Source of the DNA: Alopecurus myosuroides
Taxonomy: Eukaryota; Streptophyta; Magnoliopsida; Poales; Poaceae
Assembly: GCA_028641055.1 (NCBI GenBank)
Contig: CM054060.1
Location: 59,123,852 to 59,187,851, forward strand
DNA length: 64,000 bases
Direction: 5' to 3'
In this document: piece after piece, positions 25,301 to 35,234 of the stretch
How positions within the stretch are numbered: the first letter of the stretch is position 1
How the letters are laid out: every line of letters starts with the position of its first letter
Program-made: the position numbers and the translations under genes
The notes under the pieces: generated by a model
The model's input: the letters and a program-made list of their open reading frames with translations, nothing else
Databases searched by the model: none
Told to the model about the DNA's origin: nothing

Positions 25301-25880
25301 GCATCTCCATTTTTCATTTCAAAGCTGCACACATGTAGAAATGAAGATCGACAATATTGGAAATTACAAGTATTGAGCTAGGCTTGGTGGATTTTATCTT
25401 ATATATGGTCTGCTGGCTGCTTGGTGGATTTTATTGCATCAGTATGACACCTCATTCTGAATATGAATATGGTTCTTCCCTCCTTGTAACAATGCAAGTG
25501 GCCACAGCCTGATTCGTTTTTTAGGCTCAACCTTTACTGTGCCGTTTCTGGAGGTGAACCTTTTTTGGTTTCTGTTCGTGCAGGTGGTAGACAGACGAGC
25601 CGAGCTTGTTCAACCAGTAGTAGTCGGGTCTGGCTGTGAAGGGGAGAAGTGGAGTTGGAGCTGCGGAGCCGGCCGCCATGGAGCACGTATGCAATCCTTG
25701 TTTCCGGCTAGACATATTACTGAGGTCCTGGAGCCAGGAGCTAACTTCGCTTGATTTTATTTTAGCTTCACCTTTCCAGTTGATGATTTTTTTGGCCTAT
25801 TTCATCTAATTTTGCGATTGCTAGACCAATTGTTGCAATGTATTGTGGAATGGTTTGTAATAAAACAATTGTGGAACTGT
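22340..25880 (+). ncRNA. Possible spliced transcription unit, probably non-coding
   Basis: A GC-rich first block (22340-22880) ends at GTGTGAGGTATAAAT-like donor sequence. Intron-like T-rich DNA is followed by candidate exons after good acceptors: ttcttacag at 23343, ttcag near 23551, gtgcag near 24537 and gtgcag near 25583. An AATAAA signal occurs at 25858-25863. The candidate 3' exons at 24538 and 25584 are related to each other (gtgcaggtg, then ggtag or ccagtggtag), as if alternative or duplicated. No long frame survives across the joins, and the 206-codon minus-strand ORF over the first block looks like chance in GC-rich DNA. This could be a lncRNA, a decayed gene, or no gene at all. Confidence 0.3.
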
Positions 25881-25999
25881 TAATATTGTGTTTTGTCTTG
25901 GTTCGGGCCGCGGGACTAGGGCGGCAGAAGTCGGGTGTTCCTGTAATCAACGAACTAGACTAGATGTTTACACTATATTGTTTTGGTGTTCCTATAATC

Positions 26000-27145
26000 T
26001 TGTTTAATCTACATCATGCTTGTATGAACGGGGTACAAAATTTTGAATGATTCTTGTTGAACATATTTCTTGCTTGGAATAACGATGTGGTGGTGTTGTT
26101 TCCTGCGACGGTGAAGGGCCTGAGCTCGCGTGAAACAAAGTGTGGACACATATATCTCACGAATAATAGTAATAATAATATGGTGTAGAATAATAATTTC
26201 AGAAAGGCCGCGGTCTTGCCAAATGCTTTTTCTTGCGCTAAAAATCATGTTGCTCTTTGTGCTTCCCAATCCTATATTGGAGCGGGGCCATGGTATCGGT
26301 AAGGTAACATAATTAATTGCCCGTAGTAATAAAACCCAGTGCGCATGTAAACCGACTCCTCGTGCTTCTCTCGAGCAAAGCATGCGTAGGAATTGATGGC
26401 AAGAGGGAGCTTCCCGATGCATCCGCGGACGTTTTGCATGCATGCGCCGGTTTGGTTTAATTTAATAGGGCATATGGCTTATTTCCAAGGTTGCCATGTC
26501 ATCGATCCATGCCACTCTTTAATCTCAACCCTCCATCGCTTAACCTGAGCGAGCAAGAAGGATGGGAGAGGTCCGGCTGAAGTAGCGGTCGTCTTCCTGC
26601 CTCGCCCCCTGATCATTATAATTACAAGTCTATGGTGCGTGACGGTGTGCGCGTGTGACTTGTGACTTTGCATCTTTGGGCTTGGCGAGACGTGGGTGGT
26701 TGCAAGGAGGAGTCCCTTCTTCGTCGTCGTTCTGTCCGATCCAGCATAAGCACACAGATACGTATGTTTGTTTGTTTGTTTCTTTGGGTGATTGTGCCCC
26801 CGCTCTTTTTCCCCATCGTTTTTTGTTGTTGGATAGATCCTTGTCCTGTAGTGCGTATGGCACTCGCGTCCGCGTGCTGCTGCAAACAGACCTGCGTTCG
26901 ATCGGTTCTGCTCCACGTACGTCGCGATTTGTTCCTTGCACTCGATCGATCGGCACTCTAGTAGAAATATTGCTGGTTCGTCCATCCTTACGAGCCGTGG
27001 CCCACGAAAAATAGCATGCACGCTGCTTCTTCATGTACAGCGAAGAAGATATATAGAGATAGGGGATTCGCTCGGGAGTGGTTAGAGGACTGGGTTGATT
27101 TAGGGAGGAAAGAAAAAAGGAATAGAGAGAATCAATGGATCGCAC
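26000..27145. other. No gene recognised
   Basis: Overlapping ORFs occur on both strands at 26479-27145 (up to 180 codons on the minus strand), but they overlap each other in several frames and show no domain, so I treat them as chance. At about 27160 the upstream module of the micropeptide cluster begins. Confidence 0.35.
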
Positions 27146-27159
27146 CAGAAAAGGGCTGG

Positions 27160-27370
27160 GTGCACCAGAGGCCGTTGTTGATTCAACGTTAATCCAGAGT
27201 ACGTACCGGACGCTACTCGCCGCATTTTCCTTTACTCAGCCATTGACTTGACCACGGAACTAATCTAGTACCAGTACCAGTATACGCGTACGACCCTAAT
27301 GAAAATGAGCATAGTCCATCTAGCTTGTCGCACCCGTCGTGAACCACTTCTGTCAATATGTGTTAAGCAT
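27160..27370 (+). repeat. Upstream module of the micropeptide cluster
   Basis: aggccgttgttgattcaacg, then ttgacttgaccacggaa and accagtaccagtatacgcgt match 44385-44575 closely and 33105-33480 more loosely. The last part (gtcgtgaaccacttctgtca, ending taagcatta) recurs at 50190-50227. The module is non-coding and is the left edge of the repeated block that carries the small genes. Confidence 0.75.
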
Positions 27371-27984
27371 TAATTTCCTCTACGTGCATCACTATCAGCA
27401 TTTTAAAACATTAAACTAAAACAACCATAAGAAATACACAAAGTCATGCATGTTTTCATGGAAGGGTCAGATTGACGAACACGAAGATGTCCCAAAAGAA
27501 CGATAAATGTTGATAAGATACATTTTGTCCATATACCATATTTACCGATCGAGACCATGACGTCAGTTTTTTCATGGATGGGTTTCACACTGTGATTCCT
27601 ATTACGCCCTACAGTTCCTTGGGAAGAAACTTGCAGTTAAAATTAATAAAAGTATTTGAGCCGCGTCCGTATTAATGTTAAACACTAATTTCTATAACGT
27701 GTATCAGTACTAGCAAGAGTTGAACTGAACCGTTCTGTGCATCTTCAATCAGTCAATGGAGCTTCCTAAGCTGTAGCTTCAACGGACAGACAGAGAGATG
27801 GGTCGTCAATTCAATCTACGTTTACGCGTACAATATACTTTATGTAACCTAACCGATTGTGTTGCATGCATGCCGACCAGAAAACCCATTGAATGCTACG
27901 CAGCTACGGAGCTTGTTAAATTAACCTCCCAGTCACGGTCACGCGCACACGCTGACCGGCAGGAACACACGGAATTCTCCAAGG

Positions 27985-28800
27985 GAAGCGGTCATGTCGG
28001 CCCAAGTCAGTGCCATTTTTTGATTGTTTTCAGTTCTAAAACTGGTCACTGGTCAATTATCGGAGACCAGATAGCGAGTGCCAGCAGCATATACATACAT
28101 CACAAGCAATCTGTTTTTTTACTTGGGCAACATTTTGCATGTATCTTTCCCTGAACATTCTATGACTATGCCGAGTAGAAACTAAGGAATACTACCGAAG
28201 TGCAGAGATTAATTAACTATGACCGGCAACCGGTCTAGGCTGAGCTCTATTTTTTGTGATTATTCATGGCTTTTTCCAGGTACGTGCAACCCATGTTTCA
28301 CTTGTTATGTGAGTTGGAGTGGAGTGCCATAAGCAGAACATTCACGGGGAATGACTTCTTCACTGAATTTTTATGTGTCTTTTCGGGCTCTTTTCCAAGT
28401 AAAACCCCTACAGGCTACCTATACTAACTAATTACAGTAAGTTGCAGCTGCATGTATCTTTACTTGGCAAGGTTTAGCGCGCTTGTATCTTTCACCGAAT
28501 ATTCAATGACAAGTGTAAATCAGCCATACTACTCAAGTGCATAGATTAATTATGATCAGCGAAGATCTGAAAAGAAAAAACTATGATCAGCGACCTCGTC
28601 AAGGTTGAGCTCTTTTTTTTGTGAACTTTCGTGTATTTTTCCAGGTTCGTGCAATCCAAGTTTCTCTGGCTATGTAACTTGGAGCACTGTAGGCGGAGTA
28701 CAGAACATGACTTATTCATCGATAAATTTTCTTATGTTTTTCATGTTATTTTCCTAGTGAAATCTCGGTAAGTTAGGAATACTAACTAATTAGAGTAAAA
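27985..28800 (+). repeat. Upstream repeats of micropeptide copies 1 and 2
   Basis: 27985-28440 matches 34440-34890 (ggcccaagtca, ttcagttctaaaactggtca, tatcggagac). A second, adjacent copy of its last 300 bp lies at 28498-28800. Landmarks in all three are gcagagattaa or its variants, gttgagct, tttttccag, cgtgcaa, ccatgtttctc and actaactaat. So copy 1 has a tandemly doubled upstream region and copy 2 a single one. Confidence 0.75.
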
Positions 28801-28879
28801 TGTTTATATAAGTATGTTTTTTTCTTCATTTCTGTTATAGTAGTACTTCTCTCTCTTGAAATGGGTTTTCGTCCTCCTT

Positions 28880-28887
28880 TATAAATA
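28880..28887 (+). promoter_or_regulatory. TATA box of micropeptide copy 1
   Basis: tataaataaa occurs about 250 bp upstream of the ATG at 29130, at the place where copy 2 has ctataaatag before its own first exon. Confidence 0.5.
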
Positions 28888-29129
28888 AAATCACATGGCC
28901 CAATCAATATATAGTGATGAGGAGATTCTCGTATAAAGTAGATCAAAGATAAAGAGAAACTTTTCCAATTATATTGGTTGACAATTTTATAGTTCTAGAG
29001 AGGCCCGGTGATGTTTGTTCTTCAAAATGATATTTCGGTAACTCAAAATATGTTGTGTCAGAAATGATTTCTTGGAGCATTTTAAGCCTACAGATATAGG
29101 AGAGGTTTCAAGAGGAAGCAAGGAGAACA

Positions 29130-29261
29130 ATGGTTGGTCGCAGTGGCGTGAAGAGGATCCGTCAGTTACTTTGTGGCTCTCATTATCTAGCATGGAAGAA
29201 TAACCGAGGAAGAGCGCATAGGGATCTCAAAAGGGTGAAACCTTTCCAAGAACTTAATTAG
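29130..29261 (+). CDS. Micropeptide family copy 1 (43 aa, frameshifted C-terminus)
   Basis: The ATG lies in aacaatggttggtcgc, matching aacaatggctggtcac of copy 2. The first residues, MVGRSGVKRIRQLLCG, align with copy 2 (MAGHNSVKRSIWQLLCGC) after loss of one codon. A 1-nt deletion after the conserved CG then moves the frame, so the protein runs on to a TAG at 29259-29261 with an unrelated basic tail. The conserved second Cys is lost. Flanking sequence, including ggaggaagcaagga before the start and caagaacttaatta after it, is shared with copy 2. I do not recognise the family. This copy may be a pseudogene. Confidence 0.4.
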   Translation: MVGRSGVKRIRQLLCGSHYLAWKNNRGRAHRDLKRVKPFQELN

Positions 29262-29619
29262 TAATTACGCGTATGTTTGCAAGTGGAGTATTTTTGTTGC
29301 AAGTTTCATGTACATAGGCAAGTTTTGAGTAAATGGCACTGACGGACTCGTCAAGTGGGTGCACTTAAGTCAAACAACTGAAAAGTGGTGATGAACCCGT
29401 CACACAAGTGAACATCTGCGAGCACTTTGGTCACTTTCGAGTTTGTTGACCGGTTTTTGACCGTGGACTGTCACGTGAGCTCGATTCGGCCGATCTTTTT
29501 TGCAAATAACCCATCATATTTTCTTTGCTCTGTCATGATGGCCCATGACTGAGTTGTCCTATTATGAAGGATAAATCGAAATCATTCCCAAATCAAAATT
29601 GTTCCCCAAATTGAAAACC

Positions 29620-30640
29620 CTAGGTATCAGCGTCGACGATTGTGAGGGAGCAGTGCGGGGGGGGGGGGGGGGGGGGGATACAATGGTTGGCGGTGGCGAC
29701 TGCGGCGGGGGGGTGGGCGCGTGAGCTACGAAAGCGAGTCTTCTGTTGTCGGCGGCAGCGTCGATGAGACCGTGCCGGTCTGGGGCAACATCCCCGACGC
29801 CGTCGGCTCATCGAGGAGATACATAGGCACGGCAACCTCGACCTGCGGCCGTACATGAAACACGTCATCGTCAATCGCACTGCGGGGATGGTTGCGAATG
29901 AGCGGAGATACCGAGGTCGCGCGTTGTTTGCCACCGTCTATGGAGATGGCCCTCGGGTGACGGTGGAAGCTCTGCTCGAGGCAATGGAGCTCAAGTGCAT
30001 CGTGCTCCCATCGACGGTGAAGGTGGAGGTTTGCGCCCCACCATTCCATTTCTTCGTCCAATTCGATTCGGAGGCAGATTGCACGCGTGTGGTGATGGCT
30101 TCTCGGGAGCTCAGTTGCACAGAGCTGAATGTATTTCAAACGGTGGAGCATATATGCGCGTGGCACGGATGGGAAGATGGAGTTCAAGATGGCGCTAAGC
30201 ATCGACAGACTGTCCGAGGATGTTTGGGAGCGGGAGACGGTGCAGCAGTTGGTTGCTGCCATCAGCGGCGAGCTTATTGACATTCTGCCAGCCAACGATC
30301 ATTGGGTGTTGCCGATCACGGCATGGCTCCGTGAGCCTTTGGCCATGCCGAAGGTACTCACGTTGATAGTGCTGGTGCCTTCTACGGTGGGTGCCTGCTC
30401 CGATGATGACGTTGAATTGCCATCTCCCCAAGAATTCAGAAAGAGAAGCTGCCGAGATAATATACCGTGCTATTGCACGTCAAGGAGGTGATCGACCGCG
30501 ATGAGAAGTTATCTAAAGATCTCCCGGAGAGGTACCTACCTGACGAGGGAGAAGACCTTACACGCCGACATACTTTCAAGACCTGGCGTGGGTGGATCGA
30601 CGGCACTGGTCAATGTGACCATGGATTTGCTTAAGCCAGT
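29620..30640 (+). pseudogene. Retroelement-type DUF4283-like gene, frameshifted
   Basis: A single-exon gene-like region with good codon bias. One frame (from before 29855) reads RLIEEIHRHGNLDLRPYMKH and continues through ALFATVYGDGPRVTVEALLE and FHFFVQFDSEADCTRVV. This resembles the order seen in DUF4283-type proteins that are abundant in cereal genomes. Near 30130 the sense continues in another frame (FKRWSIYARGTDGKMEFKMA, then LPITAWLREPL), so a frameshift has occurred. The tail RYLPDEGEDLTRRHTFKTWR, then GWIDGTG near 30530-30640, is in yet another segment. A run of 21 G residues lies at its 5' edge. I call the similarity from overall pattern only. Confidence 0.5.
29657..29677 (+). repeat. 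Run of 21 G residues
   Basis: An uninterrupted G homopolymer that could form G-quadruplex structure or mark an unreliable base count. It is the longest homopolymer noticed in the window. Confidence 0.9.
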
Positions 30641-30944
30641 GTGTGCTTAAGCTAGTGTTAGTCTGAGTTTGTAATAACTATTTGAGCTGAGTAACTGTAA
30701 TAACTATTTACACTTTAGCTTAAATTTCTATTCTGAACTCAAAGTTGTAAGAACTTTCAGTTATTATGGTATGTAATGCACTCCAGTTGTGAGTCTATGT
30801 CAGTGATGTTTGAATTATGCATCCGTTATGGAGTACTCACAGTTATTTATTATGCTTCAATTATGAATTATGTTGCGACTTTGAAATATCGGTGGTGCAT
30901 ACTATATGTGTTGTAATAACGTAGCTATGAAATAAATCTATTAT

Positions 30945-32573
30945 TTATATATTTATATACTAAAAGCAAAATAAGGTTGTCTAATAGAGACACCAGGTTG
31001 CTCCACGTGTATCAAAATATCTCCTCCGTTGATTAAGTGGTGGGTCCTAATTATTACGGTTTAGATTAACTTTAAAATTAACAAAAAGAAAGGTGCGTTG
31101 TAACATTTGACACGACAAACTTAAGTAGCGGTTCCCCGACAAAAAGGTACTGTCACGTCTCACGTCAATCAGGCAAAATAACCACTTTGGCTTTTGTTTC
31201 TTTATTATATCGATGACATGTAAAATAGGCCGGGTTCGCTGTTGGCCAAGGCCGTTTCCGATCGATGCTAGGCTGCTAGCTACCGGTTCATCGGAAACGT
31301 TTGGCTCTTTTTTGCATGCACTTTTCATTTTTTGCAATCCGTTTTTTTTAGGTGCACACAGATTGTTAGAATCGGTCAGTCCATCATAGGTACGAAGCGT
31401 TTCCAAGGGCAGTTTCCGATCCGTGCATATGTAGCTGTTTGTGTGGCATCCACGTGGGTAGAATCAGTCGGCAGTCTCTTGATGGGTCGGTCGGACAAGG
31501 AAACGGGAATTTGAGGAAATATTTTTCTTTCTTTTTTCCGTCCTATCAACACCACGTATCCAAACATATTACTTCAAAAGATACTACTCCCTCCATTTCT
31601 AAATGTAAAATGTTTTAGCTCTTTTTCACATTCACACATGTCTATATATATGTAGACAACTTTTAATATATATGTTTACTCATATTAGCATGTATCCAGA
31701 CAACATTAGTAATACCTTAAACATCTTATATTTAGTAACGGAGGGAGTACTACTTTGTTTCTTTCTATTGTATCTTCTTCAAATCCAAAAGCTAAGGAGT
31801 GTACCTACTCTCAATACACGGGAGGAGCATTGATATTGGCACTAAAGGCATGATCCGTAGGAAAAAAAATCATGAATTCACACAAATAATGATGCGGTTG
31901 TCAGTTGGGTGGAGTCATGGAAAACTATAAATAAGTAAAAAAATGGCCTCGACAAAACTAAATAGTATAAATGGGCAATCGACTCACAAAATTGTAAACC
32001 AGTATAATATTTTAAGTGTCCAGAAAAGGATCGAGAGAGGAACGAGTCGCCCTTTCACACATGAGCGACGATTAGAAGTAGTAAGATAGAAAAAAAAAAC
32101 TATGGGTAGTATTCTTATATAAAGCAAACCATTATTTGATTAACAGTGGACCCAATTGAATAAGTAGAAGAAGTCTGATAGATCTTTAATTTTTGTTAGT
32201 ATATAAGCTATATAAAACATATTGGCCTCTGATAGTCGATAAATTTTTACATTATATATAGATGTATTGCAGCCAAAACCATATTCATAATTATAGATAA
32301 ACTGATCACATTATATAGATCTTCATAGATGTTATTAAATGCAGCAGGGTGGATAGAAGTTAATTTCTAGGATGATTAGTGAAACATGGAAGATTAAATA
32401 TATTTACGTGAAAAGTGATTGCGTACGGATCTTAATATGGGGTGGATACAAAACCTTCTTATTTGTATTCATGTGATACAAGTATCTATATACGACTTTT
32501 GAATTCTTACTTTTTAACACTTTCAACCAAAATATAGATGACGCCCTCGCATTTGCGAGGGCCACTATGCTAG
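30945..32573 (+). mobile_element. Helitron-like element (about 1.6 kb), non-autonomous
   Basis: The right end has a GC-rich hairpin, gccctcgc-attt-gcgagggc (32543-32562), followed 7 nt later by CTAG (32570-32573) and then T. This is the classic Helitron 3' end. The left end, near tatatactaaaagcaaaata, resembles the tctatacta start of cereal Helitrons but lacks a clear TC. There is no Rep/helicase coding. It carries a Stowaway MITE. Confidence 0.5.
31587..31747. mobile_element. Stowaway MITE (161 bp)
   Basis: ctccctccatttctaaatgt at the left and the inverse atatttagtaacggagggag at the right, flanked by TA (31585-31586, 31748-31749). Inside the Helitron-like element. Confidence 0.8.
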
Positions 32574-32935
32574 TTCCAACAAATAACATGAAGTATCTCA
32601 ATAACATAGTGCAACACAGCATCAAGGATATCGTCAAGTTGGTAATTACATAGTGCAACAAAATATTAGTTCCAAGCCATCTATTTAGTTGCAGTTCCAG
32701 GCCATCTAGCGACCTAATTACTCCAAAATATACATAAACTCCAGGCCATCTACATATTTACCAAAAGATTACATGCAAGTACCAAATATGATGCTCCAAT
32801 CTTGTCCAAATGCGAGGGCCACTATATGCTAGTTCTACTTCTACCTTAATATTAGTATACTGAAACATGCATGACTCCTTCTCCCTGCTATCCTCCTTTT
32901 TCTTAATCTAAGCTAGTACGTGATTTATCTTTTTC
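32574..32935. other. Gene-free stretch with a second, damaged Helitron end
   Basis: At 32818-32838 the phrase gcgagggccactatatgctag repeats the Helitron terminus at 32554-32573, with 2 nt inserted and without the left half of the hairpin. Between them ccaggccatcta recurs. This may be a bypassed or older Helitron end. No coding sequence. Confidence 0.4.
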
Positions 32936-32939
32936 TCCT

Positions 32940-33151
32940 TAAATTTACCTAGGATTTGTGAGTTTCAAGATCGAAAGCGAAATGAGTGCAAAGCCAAGCT
33001 CAAACACTTGATAATTATTATCTCTTAAGCAGTACTTGATTAGCTAGTTAAGATGGTTCCCAAAAAACTTGATTAGGTCGAACAGTTATGGTCATTAAAA
33101 AGGCCATTGTTCAAAAGCTAGCTGTCCGTCAGTCAACGTTAATAGTACCTA
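32940..33151 (+). repeat. Upstream module of micropeptide copy 3
   Basis: The stretch with aggatttgtgagtttcaaga, gcaaagccaagctcaaaca and cttgattaggtcgaac is repeated at 44230-44390 upstream of copy 4. It shows that copies 3 and 4 were duplicated together with more than 500 bp of upstream DNA. Confidence 0.8.
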
Positions 33152-33359
33152 CTCCCTCCGTCCTGGTGTATAGGGCACATATAGCAATTCTCTAGGCCCA
33201 AGGTAGTCATTCATTGGGGTTTAAACATTACATGCATTGGTGGAGAGGGGTCGAGAAAGCCAACCACCCACTAATTAGAAGAGAATTAATGCAAAATGTG
33301 CCTAATAGATGGGACTATATGTTTTTGAGATTGTGCCCTATACACCAGGACGGAGGGAG
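33152..33359. mobile_element. Stowaway MITE (208 bp) upstream of copy 3
   Basis: ctccctccgtcctggtgtat and its inverse atacaccaggacggagggag, flanked by TA (33150-33151, 33360-33361). Copies 1 and 4 lack it at the matching place, so it inserted after duplication. Confidence 0.85.
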
Positions 33360-33738
33360 TACTGTACGTAACTCGCCACCTTTTCCTTTTGACGAAAATT
33401 ACTCGCCATAGATTTTGACCACGGAACGACGCTATGAAAAAAATAGCATATTCCATCTAGCTTGTTGCATACGATCAAAGGAAAAGATACTCTGAAGTCA
33501 TTTCTTACCAGAGATAGAAATTCACACTTGAGAATGCTCACACTGACACAGTAACAAAAGATACTTTGAAGTCATTTTTTACTCTTTCAAGTCACCATCA
33601 CCCCAGCTAAACCGTCACTTGCTAGATAGGACCCGTTCTCTGTCCAACGAACCTTTCTTTGGTCATTGGTTGGAAAAATTCTACTTGCAAAGCAAGCCAA
33701 CCTTCTCCCTCTACTGGCGACAAGAAGTTTGGTAGTAG

Positions 33739-33747
33739 TATAAAATA
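33739..33747 (+). promoter_or_regulatory. TATA box of micropeptide copy 3
   Basis: tataaaata about 135 bp upstream of the ATG. The following ggacaatgg, then gcttgctcagg and caccaagca match the sequence after the TATA box of copy 4, including the presumed transcription start. Confidence 0.65.
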
Positions 33748-33876
33748 GGACAATGGAAGGGCTTGCTCAGGCACCAAGCACCCAGCTCGTCCTCTTGCTC
33801 GGGAGAACAAATCTGTGCCATTCCATCTGCGAACTGAAGTTCATCTGCGAGCTAGGTTCGTCGATCACAGGGATCC

Positions 33877-33957
33877 ATGGCCGACCACAACGGAGTGAAG
33901 AAGAGCATTTTGGAGCTCATCTGCGGCTGCTTCTCCTCGTCCAGCACCAAAGATTAG
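33877..33957 (+). CDS. Micropeptide family copy 3 (26 aa)
   Basis: The ORF begins MADHNGVKKSILELICGC and ends after SSSSTKD at a TAG (33955-33957). The N-terminus has a basic VKK followed by an amphipathic SILELI stretch and a CGC motif. Compared with copy 4, codon 27 is TAG instead of GAA. The DNA beyond the stop (atcagatccatcgacaaagc) is still nearly identical, so either copy 3 was shortened or copy 4 was extended. Copies 1 and 2 also diverge here, and copy 2 ends after 25 residues, which makes a short form plausible as the ancestral product. TATA box, 5'-UTR and 3' flank (cagctagtcctatag, cactcggttatctgtaaaaa) are shared with copy 4. The function is unknown and no signal peptide is visible. 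Confidence 0.5.
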   Translation: MADHNGVKKSILELICGCFSSSSTKD

Positions 33958-34439
33958 TCGATCAGATCCATCGACAAAGCGTACTCCAACGCTGGCTCTT
34001 TTGCCCAAGTTTTTTTTTTTGTGCTTCTGTAACGTGGTTAACCGAAAGTGAGGTATACATGCAGGCGTACGTGCGTTCCAGTTGATTTGTTGTAAAATCT
34101 AATTCAGCTAGTCCTATAGTTGTGTTGATTTGTTTGGTGAATTTTCTGTTTGTCGGTTCTGTTTGTGTCATGTATTCACTCGGTTATCTGTAAAAACCAG
34201 CTCTTGTATATGGGTGCTAAACCATTCTCCTAAGTGTATGTACTTGCTTCATGAATATTACGCCCTATGAACTTAATTATAAGACTGTCGCAAGTTGTAC
34301 TACGATTTATACATGTTCATCCCATTTTCAACGACGTCTAAAATGGGTCGGAGGGTACTGTATCTCTGAAAAAAATTATTCAGTCCTATTCGTAGTCAAA
34401 GTCACTGACAGAAACACGCAGAACGTCGCAGTTCTCAAA

Positions 34440-34890
34440 AGTAAACGGTCAGGTCAGCCCAAGTCATTCAATACTTCAATAGTCATTTTCTTGTTGTCTT
34501 CAGTTCTCAAACTGGTCATTGGTCTAAGTATCGGAGACAGGATAGCCAGCCTGGAAGCAGCACATAGTTCCTTGCATTACAAGAACCTTGATAATCTTAC
34601 TTGGCAAGATTTAGAAGTATCTTTCACTGAAAATTCTATACCAACTGCAGAGTAAGCCATACTGGGCAAGTACAGAGATTAACTATTACCGGCGGGCTGG
34701 TCTATGTTGAGCTATATTTTTCTTCTTGAGTATTCATGTACTTTTCCAGTACGTGCAACCCATGTTTCTCTGATTATGTTGACTTGGAGTTCTAGAAGCA
34801 GAATAGAACCCTTCACTGAATTTTCAGGTGTCTCTTCATGTTCTTTTCCTAGTAAAATCCATGTAGGAACTAACTAATAACAGTAAACAA
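34440..34890 (+). repeat. Upstream repeat of micropeptide copy 2
   Basis: It matches 27985-28440, and its last 250 bp also matches 28498-28800, in the same orientation. It precedes the TATA box of copy 2 by about 40 bp. Confidence 0.75.
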
Positions 34891-34924
34891 CTTGTGCTGA
34901 GTGTCAGTGAGAGTGTGTGGCCTC

Positions 34925-34932
34925 TATAAATA
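34925..34932 (+). promoter_or_regulatory. TATA box of micropeptide copy 2
   Basis: tataaata inside cctctataaatagacc. About 75 bp further on, ttccag|gtaatttctc at 35008 looks like the end of a short 5'-UTR exon, followed by an intron that now contains a MITE and a LINE. Confidence 0.6.
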
Positions 34933-35084
34933 GACCTTTTGAAGTGCTGCTCGTTGCATCAATCAATCCTGTCCTTGCTTAATTAGCCCAAGCAGTTACT
35001 GTTCCAGGTAATTTCTCTGCCCTGCGGAGAAGGGAATTGTTACACTGTTTTTCATGCATAAATTTTTCTGACGGAACATGTATA

Positions 35085-35201
35085 CTCCTTCCGTCTCAAA
35101 TTAATTATCACAAAGATGGACAAAAATGGATGTACCTAGACATAGTTTAGTGTTAGATACATCAATTTTGTCCATTGTGACAATTAATTTGAGACGGAGG
35201 G
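35085..35201. mobile_element. Stowaway MITE, left part (split by a LINE)
   Basis: It starts ctccttccgtctcaaattaa after TA (35083-35084). The inverse arm, gacaattaatttgagacgga, is at 35179 onward. The last 13 bp, ttgagacggaggg (35189-35201), are repeated at 42361-42373 on the other side of the LINE. The MITE then ends at 42374 before TA. So the LINE inserted at the very end of the MITE. Confidence 0.85.
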
Positions 35202-35234
35202 GTCGCTCGCTCCTGGTTTTACGGAGCCCGCCGG

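Noticed and set aside
26479..27145. 180- and 171-codon minus-strand ORFs
   Set aside because: They overlap each other in different frames and have no domain, start context or splice support.
29657..29677. G-run as a telomere-like or regulatory G-quadruplex
   Set aside because: A pure homopolymer without loops or repeat units; more likely slippage or an assembly effect.
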